From positions 1 through 61,168 of IMG/VR virus record IMGVR_UViG_3300031658_000006: a DNA stretch of 61,168 nucleotides. One strand, written 5' to 3'. Made by a program: the position numbers and the translations under genes. Below are positions 13,194-19,177 of this stretch, piece by piece; the first letter of the stretch is position 1; the number at the start of each line of letters is the position of its first letter. The notes below the pieces were generated by a model that did not search any database, had not been told where the DNA came from, and was given only the letters and a program-made list of their open reading frames with translations. This DNA is from a virus.

Positions 13194-13595
13194 ATGAAAG
13201 TAACAATTGAAGTGCCTGAGTCGCATATGTTGAATATGCTTTGCAACGCGATGTACAGCAATGAGTACCTCGAAATCGTTGACGGTGAAGGAGGTAAGGT
13301 CACCGAGTGGGTAAAGAAAACACCCAATGCTATGGAGGGATATGACCACGCTGAGTGTTGGGAGCCACGATTGTTTGCGTACTTAAAGTCTAACAAAGAC
13401 CACGCGTTCAAGTTCTTGGATACTTACAGCGACGATGAGGTACAGCTAACGTGGGAGAATATGTGCAGCGGTATGATGAAGATGTCCACTAACCAAGTGC
13501 AGCATATGTCTGACCTTCTAACGGGGCGTGACGATTCCATCACGGCTGACGTATGGCTCCAGTGTTCATTGTTCGATGACGTTATATACTGCTAA
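13194..13595 (+). CDS. Hypothetical acidic early protein
   Basis: A 133-residue acidic protein (MKVTIEVPESHMLNMLCNAM). No family is recognised. A WVKKTPNAMEGYDHAECWEP segment in the middle is followed by a helical region and SDLLTGRDDSITADVWLQCS near the end. It has its own promoter at 13095-13124 and a leader with a hairpin, so it is probably strongly and separately expressed. Confidence 0.75.
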   Translation: MKVTIEVPESHMLNMLCNAMYSNEYLEIVDGEGGKVTEWVKKTPNAMEGYDHAECWEPRLFAYLKSNKDHAFKFLDTYSDDEVQLTWENMCSGMMKMSTNQVQHMSDLLTGRDDSITADVWLQCSLFDDVIYC

Positions 13596-13605
13596 TAGAA
13601 ATCAC

Positions 13606-13625
13606 GGGGGGACAGCCGTCCCCCC
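13606..13625 (+). repeat. GGGGGGAC-AGCC-GTCCCCCC hairpin in leader cassette (copy 7)
   Basis: Eight base pairs with loop AGCC, flanked by AAATCAC before and ATATAAATCAAATAAAA after, then ATG 13643. Same cassette as copies 6 and 9. Confidence 0.85.
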
Positions 13626-13642
13626 ATATAAATCAAATAAAA

Positions 13643-13792
13643 ATGGATAGTAGAACCTTTACTGCCGTAGCTGATTGGGCAGAGCGCATCCAAACGATGA
13701 CGCAAGAAAACAGACTTATTAACTCACAAGATATCGTACACGATGTGTTCGGTATGCTACGAGACGACGAACACTTTTTACCGCGACTATGA
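13643..13792 (+). CDS. Small hypothetical early protein
   Basis: A 49-residue protein (MDSRTFTAVADWAERIQTMT), helical and charged, ending DDEHFLPRL. It follows the hairpin-AAATCAAAT leader, and its stop overlaps the ATG of the next gene by four bases. No family is recognised. Confidence 0.6.
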   Translation: MDSRTFTAVADWAERIQTMTQENRLINSQDIVHDVFGMLRDDEHFLPRL

Positions 13793-14112
13793 AGAACTAC
13801 TTCGACAACATCAAGAGATACCGCTCATTCAGCATCAAGTATCTACCCGCTACCAACTTCAGGGGTACGCGCATTTCTATTATAGACAACCGACTCGGTG
13901 AGCGAGTGACCATCCCGTACGACTATACGTATGACAAACCTTGGGAGATAGCGGTGACGTATCTGCTCAACCTACGACGACCCATACACATAGAGTCCAT
14001 TGGTATGTCCAACACAGATGAACACGTGTTGCTAACAACTGACTTCAGTACGCGCATCAAGCAAGACGAGAAGCTAGTGGCTAAGAATAAACTTAAATCA
14101 GTAGAGCAATGA
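13789..14112 (+). CDS. Hypothetical early protein, paralogue of the 15112 gene
   Basis: A 107-residue protein. The core, about residues 28-95, reads ISIIDNRLGERVTIPYDYTY, then a helix, then a beta part ending LLTTDFSTRIK. This lines up with the whole 85-residue protein at 15112-15369 (VRIIDLMRDDTITIPYNYAH), so the two are paralogues. No outside family is recognised. It overlaps both neighbouring small genes by four bases. Confidence 0.7.
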   Translation: MKNYFDNIKRYRSFSIKYLPATNFRGTRISIIDNRLGERVTIPYDYTYDKPWEIAVTYLLNLRRPIHIESIGMSNTDEHVLLTTDFSTRIKQDEKLVAKNKLKSVEQ

Positions 14113-14249
14113 GCAAGGAAATCAAAACCATCATAGACCTATACGCCAAGGAGGGGTACGTCATCAGCGTAGAGTATGCTGAGGCTATAAACAAAGCAGT
14201 CGAAGAAGCGCACATAAAGTGGGCTAAAAACAAAACACTGGAGCAATGA
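14109..14249 (+). CDS. Small hypothetical early protein
   Basis: A 46-residue helical, charged protein (MSKEIKTIIDLYAKEGYVIS, then VEYAEAINKAVEEAHIKWAK). Four-base overlaps (ATGA) on both sides show tight coupling. No family is recognised. Confidence 0.6.
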   Translation: MSKEIKTIIDLYAKEGYVISVEYAEAINKAVEEAHIKWAKNKTLEQ

Positions 14250-14719
14250 ATCAGAATAAACTAATAGCCCAATTTATGGGGGTAGACATTGAGAAAACTT
14301 TACAATACCACAACTCGTGGGATTTGCTGATGCCCGTGGTAGAGAAATGTTTTAATGGTACTGCGGTACAAGTGGAGGACAACAAAGACAACTTCTTTGA
14401 CATCAAGAATAGCCTACCTAATATGGAAGCAACATACAAAGCGGTCGTAGAGTTTATCGAGGGATTAAGTGTCGAACCCGACACAAAAGCTATTGACGAA
14501 GCGTTCTTCGCGGGGTTCTGTCACGCGTTGGAGTATGTCAAGAGAGAGATAGAGAACGTAGATGACATCGAACACGAGGTGGATGATTACGTCGGTGACC
14601 TAAACTTGAGCGGTACAATTTCCATCCAAGCGTCTGAGTTCCTTGACGCAGATGGATTGGTGGATGAGGTGATGCGCAAGTACGAGCGTGACACCACTAA
14701 AGACGGGAGCAATGTATAA
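14246..14719 (+). CDS. Hypothetical acidic early protein
   Basis: A 157-residue, acidic, mainly helical protein (MNQNKLIAQFMGVDIEKTLQ). No family is recognised. The C-terminal half is very acidic (NVDDIEHEVDDYVGDL), a charge pattern seen in phage DNA mimics and inhibitors, though that link is speculative. It overlaps the next gene by eight bases. Confidence 0.75.
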   Translation: MNQNKLIAQFMGVDIEKTLQYHNSWDLLMPVVEKCFNGTAVQVEDNKDNFFDIKNSLPNMEATYKAVVEFIEGLSVEPDTKAIDEAFFAGFCHALEYVKREIENVDDIEHEVDDYVGDLNLSGTISIQASEFLDADGLVDEVMRKYERDTTKDGSNV

Positions 14720-15110
14720 GGTACGATTCCATCTCGCACGAGGCGAGAACTTTATGAAGTGGCAAGTCACTCAACCCAATGGAGACAAGCGTTACTTAAA
14801 CCCTGAACACAATTCAATTGCTATGTTCGGATGTAAGCTACGGGTACAGCCCAGTACAGCGCAGAAGATACACGATGGAGCAAACAAAAGCGTGTGCGCA
14901 TGGATAGATTGTCACCATTTACAAGAGACCAACGACCCTATCCCGATGACTATCTTCGATACCCGTATCTCATTCAACCCTAAGAAAAGTGTTCATTGGA
15001 TGGCTGAGGAGGGGGGGACAGCCGTCCCCCTTGAGGTTCAAGCACGTGAGTTTATACCGCTCATTGTAACCAACGGCAGAGAACTATTTATAATTCCCAC
15101 ATACGACTAA
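14712..15110 (+). CDS. Hypothetical early protein with hairpin repeat read in frame
   Basis: A 132-residue basic protein (MYKVRFHLARGENFMKWQVT). ATG 14712 is preferred over 14688 because it overlaps the previous stop by only a few bases. No family is recognised. Near residue 100 the GC hairpin element is translated in frame as EEGGTAVPLE, joining two otherwise ordinary segments. This suggests the hairpin was inserted into, or kept within, a coding gene. Confidence 0.7.
   Translation: MYKVRFHLARGENFMKWQVTQPNGDKRYLNPEHNSIAMFGCKLRVQPSTAQKIHDGANKSVCAWIDCHHLQETNDPIPMTIFDTRISFNPKKSVHWMAEEGGTAVPLEVQAREFIPLIVTNGRELFIIPTYD
15013..15030 (+). repeat. GGGGGAC-AGCC-GTCCCCC hairpin inside a coding gene (copy 8)
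   Basis: Seven base pairs with loop AGCC. It is the only copy inside a confident coding sequence, where it adds Gly-Gly-Thr-Ala-Val-Pro. No AAATCAAATC leader flanks it. Confidence 0.85.
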
Positions 15111-15111
15111 C

Positions 15112-15369
15112 ATGGAACAAGACTACCTCAACATCCCTAACAAGCGTGGCTTCAAAGTAAACATGACACGTGGTGCATCACCCAGTGTACGTATCATAGA
15201 CCTCATGCGTGATGATACAATCACCATCCCGTACAACTACGCACACAATAGCGCGATGGCTTGTGCTGTAGCATACCTCAATAGTATTCACATCATCATC
15301 GATGACGTAGTACACGCAGAGGGCTACTCAATAGCCGTGAGTTCTGACTATCAAATCCCAATCAAATGA
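15112..15369 (+). CDS. Hypothetical early protein, paralogue of the 13789 gene
   Basis: An 85-residue protein (MEQDYLNIPNKRGFKVNMTR). Its VRIIDLMRDDTITIPYNYAH, middle helix (MACAVAYLNS) and end (IAVSSDYQIPIK) match the core of the 107-residue protein at 13789-14112. The pair arose by duplication within the operon. It overlaps the next membrane peptide gene by four bases. Function unknown. Confidence 0.7.
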   Translation: MEQDYLNIPNKRGFKVNMTRGASPSVRIIDLMRDDTITIPYNYAHNSAMACAVAYLNSIHIIIDDVVHAEGYSIAVSSDYQIPIK

Positions 15370-15458
15370 ACGACGACAAAGAGTTGGCTCAGTTTATTAT
15401 GCGTGTGATTTTCTTTGGCGCTGTCCTACTCATCGCCGCTATACAGCTATCATCATGA
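15366..15458 (+). CDS. 30-residue membrane peptide
   Basis: MNDDKELAQFIMRVIFFGAV onward, ending LLIAAIQLSS: an acidic N-terminus and one membrane helix. It overlaps the genes on both sides by four bases (ATGA), which supports it being translated. It is the second such tiny membrane protein in the early operon. Confidence 0.55.
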   Translation: MNDDKELAQFIMRVIFFGAVLLIAAIQLSS

Positions 15459-15667
15459 CAGACTTCGAACAAGAACACAAAGACCTAGTCAATGAGATGA
15501 CAAATAAAATAATGGATAGGGTAGTACGACCACACGTGAGTTGGGATAGCCAGACAGACAACGAAGCGTTAGAATCTATACGTCAGGGTATGCACGATAT
15601 CCTACACGAAATCTATTGTGAGGCGTTGGATGTTAATAAGGATGTTGACAAACCATTAGGATTGTAG
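15455..15667 (+). CDS. Small hypothetical acidic protein
   Basis: A 70-residue acidic, helical protein (MTDFEQEHKDLVNEMTNKIM), ending DVDKPLGL. No family is recognised. It is the last gene before a promoter, so it closes the second early sub-unit. Confidence 0.65.
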   Translation: MTDFEQEHKDLVNEMTNKIMDRVVRPHVSWDSQTDNEALESIRQGMHDILHEIYCEALDVNKDVDKPLGL

Positions 15668-15679
15668 GAAGTTATGCAC

Positions 15680-15687
15680 TACCTTTG
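15680..15687 (+). promoter_or_regulatory. -7 box TACCTTTG before the 15711 gene
   Basis: A TAnnTTTG match 24 bases before ATG 15711, followed by the leader TTAAATCAAATCAAATG. The nearest TTG upstream (15662-15664) gives a 15-base spacer, shorter than usual. Confidence 0.5.
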
Positions 15688-15710
15688 TTAAAATAATTAA
15701 ATCAAATCAA

Positions 15711-16682
15711 ATGAAAAATCTATGGAACGAAGAGCAGTTGTTAGAGGCTGCCAATAAGATGACGAGAGAGGTACTTGATTGGGACACCCCTTACAAGTAC
15801 TGGGAACTCTACCCTGAGGACAATGTGTATAGTCAATCAGAGAACTTAGCTGACATATTTGTACGCAAGCATACAGAGCAGACTATCGGTATGACTCTTG
15901 AAGAGTACGAAAACCTGATGTGGGTAGACAGATACCGTAAGAACAACTTAGTAATCGACGTCTTCAACTCTATATTGTTCAAGCACCTCGACTTGATACG
16001 CACCACAAGGAAGGCATTCAAGAGGTCAGACCACTACACTACCATTGAGGTAGAGATAGACGGTAAGAAAGTCAAGGCATACCAAATCAAGTCGGGGTCA
16101 GACCTTGATGAGCATCCACTAATCAAGGGTCAGGGTTTCTATCTTGTCAAGCACGAAAAGCACGGAGAGTACCAGCTCTACCGAGGTACAACCAAGTGTG
16201 GGTGGCATTGGTGGAGCACACTCTTCGAGGTGTACAAGCTACTACCATCAAAGATATGGAAGCAACGCGAGGCACTGCAAGATGTTATTGCTGTGGCGTG
16301 TGCTAAGGGTAGCGAAGACCTGCTGGATGTGGTAAACCAAGGTCTACCTATGCTATCTGATGACACCGTCATTCACTTCCTATCTACGTACAACCAACCT
16401 GAGCCATCAACGTACAGCGTAACGATGTCGGGTGATGTCAAGCTAGACTCGGAGGTAACCGAGCCATTGGTGTCAGGTCTGATGTACAAGGACGCTAAGG
16501 ATTTCATGCTAGAGTATAGCAATTACAAGCACGTTCTATTCAGGTCTACCTATGCCAAGAAGATGTTAGACGAGGCAGTGGAGAAGATGACTCAGTCACG
16601 TGATGAGTTGTCAGAATTCTCACAGCTTCACACACGGTCATGCGTTGACATCAAGGATAGATGGGGTGTCAATCTAAAGTGA
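15711..16682 (+). CDS. Hypothetical 323-residue early protein
   Basis: A soluble protein (MKNLWNEEQLLEAANKMTRE) of mixed alpha/beta type. No family is recognised. A conserved-looking central segment has KGQGFYLVKHEKHGEYQLYR and TKCGWHWWSTLFEVYKLLPS, rich in aromatic residues. It has its own promoter and an AAATCAAATCAAATG leader. It lies upstream of the replication genes, so an accessory role there is possible. Confidence 0.75.
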   Translation: MKNLWNEEQLLEAANKMTREVLDWDTPYKYWELYPEDNVYSQSENLADIFVRKHTEQTIGMTLEEYENLMWVDRYRKNNLVIDVFNSILFKHLDLIRTTRKAFKRSDHYTTIEVEIDGKKVKAYQIKSGSDLDEHPLIKGQGFYLVKHEKHGEYQLYRGTTKCGWHWWSTLFEVYKLLPSKIWKQREALQDVIAVACAKGSEDLLDVVNQGLPMLSDDTVIHFLSTYNQPEPSTYSVTMSGDVKLDSEVTEPLVSGLMYKDAKDFMLEYSNYKHVLFRSTYAKKMLDEAVEKMTQSRDELSEFSQLHTRSCVDIKDRWGVNLK

Positions 16683-16768
16683 AGCCTAAGGTCAGGTCAA
16701 CAGCCTATCCCCCTGACCCACCCAAAGACTACAACGACTGGGCTACAAGTTTATTCAAATCAAATCAC

Positions 16769-16788
16769 GGGGGGACAGCCGTCCCCCC
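16769..16788 (+). repeat. GGGGGGAC-AGCC-GTCCCCCC hairpin in leader cassette (copy 9)
   Basis: Eight base pairs with loop AGCC, flanked by AAATCAAATCAC before and ACATAAATCAAATC after, then ATG 16803. The AAATCA motif on both sides looks like a duplicated leader with the hairpin set into it. Confidence 0.85.
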
Positions 16789-16802
16789 ACATAAATCAAA
16801 TC

Positions 16803-16946
16803 ATGTCGAAGACAAAACAACTGATGGTCGATGACCACAACCAAGACAAGTTCTTAGATGACGAGTACCGAGTGGTACAAGCAAGCAACCTGATGAGCAC
16901 CATCGTTGCTGACTTTAAACTAACTATTAAAACAAACAAACCATGA
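16803..16946 (+). CDS. Small hypothetical protein before the DnaA-like gene
   Basis: A 47-residue protein (MSKTKQLMVDDHNQDKFLDD), ending TIKTNKP. It follows the hairpin leader cassette and overlaps the DnaA-like gene by four bases, so it probably opens the replication operon. No family is recognised. Confidence 0.6.
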   Translation: MSKTKQLMVDDHNQDKFLDDEYRVVQASNLMSTIVADFKLTIKTNKP

Positions 16947-17245
16947 AGAAAGAAATCTTCCACAATTACGCTGGGCACGTAGCCCATGTATATGGACTGA
17001 CGAGAGAGGAGTTGTTCCACTCAAGTCGAGAGGCTAAGTACTCTCAAGCTAGGCATATGCTGTACTACCTATGTCGTAAACGACCAATGACACTCGCGCA
17101 AATCCAAGAGTACATGGGCGAGAACGGACACAGCACACACCACAGCAGTATAATCCACGGGGTCAAGCGTATGCAATCCCTTATGGATTCCGACCCAGAC
17201 TACATGACCCTATATACCACCATCAACCAAAAAGTAAACGCATAA
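16943..17245 (+). CDS. DnaA domain IV-like DNA-binding protein
   Basis: A 100-residue protein that resembles only the C-terminal DNA-binding domain of the initiator DnaA. VAHVYGLTREELFHSSREAK matches the first helices, then ARHMLYYLCRKR, then the signature-like HSTHHSSIIHGVKRM (DnaA: D/G-H-S/T-T-V-x-H-A). The AAA+ ATPase part is missing. It may bind host DnaA boxes or the phage origin, to recruit or block initiation. It opens the replication genes and shares one base with the annealing-protein gene. A second protein with the same type of domain is at 23584. Confidence 0.8.
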   Translation: MKKEIFHNYAGHVAHVYGLTREELFHSSREAKYSQARHMLYYLCRKRPMTLAQIQEYMGENGHSTHHSSIIHGVKRMQSLMDSDPDYMTLYTTINQKVNA

Positions 17246-17826
17246 TGGAAAAGAAATCAGTATTCGAAACGCTTAGCGCAATCAACGTTAAGCCATACGT
17301 CAAGGAGAAGAACAAGCTAAGCTATCTCTCTTGGGCTACGGCATGGAAACTACTCAAGGAAGTATACCCTGACGCACAACGTATCATCTACGAGAACGAG
17401 CATACAGGATTCAACTATTGGACAGACGGTAAGTCATGTTGGGTACGTGTAGGTATCATCGTCGAGGGACATGAGCACCAGGATATGTTACCCGTGATGG
17501 ACTTCAGGAACAAGTCTATATCAGCTGACGCGGTCAACTCTATGGACATCAACAAGACCATACAACGGGCGACAGCTAAGGCTATCGCTATGCATGGGCT
17601 AGGTCTAGCCTTGTACACGGGGGAGGATTTACCCGATGAGGTTATCGCACCCGTAGAGAAGAAGCTAATGAAGCTTGACCTAGATGATGAGAACTGGGGT
17701 AAGGTGCTGGAGTTTATCGTCAACAACAAAGACAAAGGGCTTGACCATATCGTCACGCAGATTGAACGTAAGTACAAGGTGAAGGCTACCATCAAGAAAG
17801 AAATTTCTAAAATTATATCAGCATGA
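17245..17826 (+). CDS. Single-strand annealing protein, Sak3/DUF1071-like
   Basis: A 193-residue protein matching the DUF1071 (Sak3) group of phage annealing proteins: an N-terminal LSYLSWATAWKLLKEVYPDA, then a central beta part with WVRVGIIVEGHE, then SADAVNSMDINKTIQRATAK and AIAMHGLGLALYTGEDLP. It would anneal complementary single strands during phage recombination and replication. It overlaps the downstream nuclease gene by four bases, the usual annealase-exonuclease pairing. The family call is made from these motifs by eye. Confidence 0.85.
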   Translation: MEKKSVFETLSAINVKPYVKEKNKLSYLSWATAWKLLKEVYPDAQRIIYENEHTGFNYWTDGKSCWVRVGIIVEGHEHQDMLPVMDFRNKSISADAVNSMDINKTIQRATAKAIAMHGLGLALYTGEDLPDEVIAPVEKKLMKLDLDDENWGKVLEFIVNNKDKGLDHIVTQIERKYKVKATIKKEISKIISA

Positions 17827-18554
17827 GCGATATCATAAACCAACTCAGGGATGACAACCACTACTATGGTGAGGTGGGTAAGCGTTACCTATCCAACTCG
17901 GACATAGGTAAGCTACTCACTAACCCTAAGATGTACGGGGTATCCGAACCTGACAACGTGAACTTCGCTAAGGGTAGGTACTTCCATCAGCTTATCTTAG
18001 AACCAGAGAAAGCATCGGTGGTACAAGCAGTGGACTCTTACTCACGCAACACCAAGATATATAAGGATGCAGTACTCGCAAGCGAAGAGACGTTCTTACT
18101 ACTCAATAAAGAACGCGATGAGATTGAATCGTTGGTCGCTACTATGATGGGCAACATAGATTTCTTTGATGCTATACGTGCCGAGGGTAACACATACGAA
18201 GAGCCATCGGTAGGTATGATAAAGGATAGGATGTGGAAGGGTAAGGCTGACATCATCACCAATGATATCATCATCGACCTTAAGACCACGAGCAGCATCA
18301 AGGACTTCAAGTACTCAGCTAAGAAGTATAACTACGACAGCCAGTGCTACATCTACCAGACCCTGTTCGGTAAGCCACTCGTGTTCTTTGTTATAGAGAA
18401 GTCATCAGGTATGATGGGTATGTATCAGCCGAGCGAGGAGTTCGTTCGTCAGGGTGAGTATAAAGTAGAGGATGCTATAGAGGTACACAATAAATTCTTT
18501 AGAGATGACGCGCCCCATGACATTGACAACTACTATATCAAAGAGACTCTCTAA
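17823..18554 (+). CDS. RecE-like PD-(D/E)XK exonuclease
   Basis: A 243-residue nuclease of the PD-(D/E)XK class, closest in pattern to RecE/Exo VIII C-terminal (DUF3799-type) enzymes. The active site is KGKADIITNDIIIDLKTT with D143, D152 and K154, followed by a QCYIYQ motif near 173-178. FAKGRYFHQLIL near residue 48 is the usual helix before it. It would resect DNA ends to give single strands for the annealing protein encoded just upstream. Confidence 0.85.
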   Translation: MSDIINQLRDDNHYYGEVGKRYLSNSDIGKLLTNPKMYGVSEPDNVNFAKGRYFHQLILEPEKASVVQAVDSYSRNTKIYKDAVLASEETFLLLNKERDEIESLVATMMGNIDFFDAIRAEGNTYEEPSVGMIKDRMWKGKADIITNDIIIDLKTTSSIKDFKYSAKKYNYDSQCYIYQTLFGKPLVFFVIEKSSGMMGMYQPSEEFVRQGEYKVEDAIEVHNKFFRDDAPHDIDNYYIKETL

Positions 18555-18693
18555 GGTTTACTCATTGATAACACATAAGAAAAACATACAGATTGAAGTT
18601 CCAGCAGTCTGTAGTAGCCCGCAGAGAAAACAAGATTACATCGACGCGGTCTATCATTACTTGGAGCAAAACATAATCATTAAAAACCATTAA
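18505..18693 (+). CDS. Small protein, start uncertain
   Basis: The last 42-44 codons read like a real protein (KKNIQIEVPAVCSSPQRKQD, then YIDAVYHYLEQNIII). The only ATG starts (18505, 18517) overlap the nuclease gene by about 40-50 bases in another frame; TTG 18565 would avoid this but is a rare start in such hosts. It fills the gap between the nuclease and SSB-like genes. Function unknown. Confidence 0.45.
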   Translation: MTRPMTLTTTISKRLSKVYSLITHKKNIQIEVPAVCSSPQRKQDYIDAVYHYLEQNIIIKNH

Positions 18694-18696
18694 ACA

Positions 18697-18963
18697 ATGG
18701 CACATGAACAAAAGATAACCGTCAAGATTGACGTGAAGAAGCTGGTTAAGTCTGGCTTCTACCAAGGAGAGAAGGGATTGTACGCAACCCTAACTATTAT
18801 TCCAACACCTGACAATAAGTACGGTGATGACTACATGGTCACGCAGTACCTAGGTAAGGAAGAGAAGGGGCCTATCATCGGCAACGCCAGAGACCTAGTC
18901 TTCGACAACGACACCAAGAAGAAAGAGGTAGTCGAGGAGGAGGAAGAGGACGTGCCGTTCTAA
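18697..18963 (+). CDS. SSB-like single-stranded DNA-binding protein
   Basis: An 88-residue protein with a beta-rich body (KITVKIDVKKLVKSGFYQGE, GLYATLTIIPTPDNKYGDDY, MVTQYLGKEE) and a strongly acidic tail ending EEEEEDVPF. The tail mimics the C-terminal tip of bacterial SSB (acidic run ending in DIPF), which recruits replication proteins. It is shorter than bacterial SSB, so the OB fold is compact or divergent. It lies between the recombination pair and the primase-helicase, the expected place for such a protein. Confidence 0.75.
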   Translation: MAHEQKITVKIDVKKLVKSGFYQGEKGLYATLTIIPTPDNKYGDDYMVTQYLGKEEKGPIIGNARDLVFDNDTKKKEVVEEEEEDVPF

Positions 18964-18975
18964 ACCAGAGGGAGA

Positions 18976-18995
18976 GGGGGGACAGCCGTCCCCCC
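18976..18995 (+). repeat. GGGGGGAC-AGCC-GTCCCCCC hairpin (copy 10)
   Basis: Eight base pairs with loop AGCC, thirteen bases after the SSB-like stop codon and before the CGACA-site region. It may end the SSB transcript or separate it from the primase leader. Confidence 0.8.
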
Positions 18996-19095
18996 TTGTA
19001 CCCACCTATGTCGATGTGTCGAAAAAAGTTTTCTATATACCACCATATATATTTACTCTATCTTACTCTCCCCCCGTATGGGTGAGAAGAAAAAA

Positions 19096-19174
19096 CGACA
19101 TTATCGACACTGGTATTGGTAACCAGTTATTTAGCCCGTTAAAATCAACACACAAAACGACATTAAATCGACAC
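19096..19174. repeat. Paired CGACA/TCGACAC sites before the primase gene (copy B)
   Basis: CGACATTATCGACAC (19096-19110) and CGACATTAAATCGACAC (19158-19174) match the pair at 10310-10377, and the sequence just before (CGTATGGGTGAGAAG) matches CGTACGGGTAGAG there. TGTCG occurs twice more at 19018-19031. The block ends three bases before the primase ATG, so a protein bound here would affect primase expression; an origin role is the other option. Confidence 0.7.
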
Positions 19175-19177
19175 CGC

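Noticed and set aside
16680-16834. GTG-started open frame that reads through hairpin copy 9 (start VKPKVRSTAYPPDPP)
   Set aside because: It overlaps the previous stop by four bases, and about the first 26 codons look protein-like. But the frame then runs through the hairpin leader and into the 16803 gene in another frame, and it needs a GTG start. It may be the remains of a gene cut by the hairpin cassette; not supported enough to call.
16886-16912. CTGATGAGCACC as a third hammerhead core
   Set aside because: No GAAA after a pairing stem II and no GTC partner; it lies within the 47-codon gene.
19016-19177. N-terminal extension of the primase-helicase
   Set aside because: The extension crosses the CGACA repeat block that also exists in non-coding sequence at 10225-10400, and the conserved domain starts right after ATG 19178.
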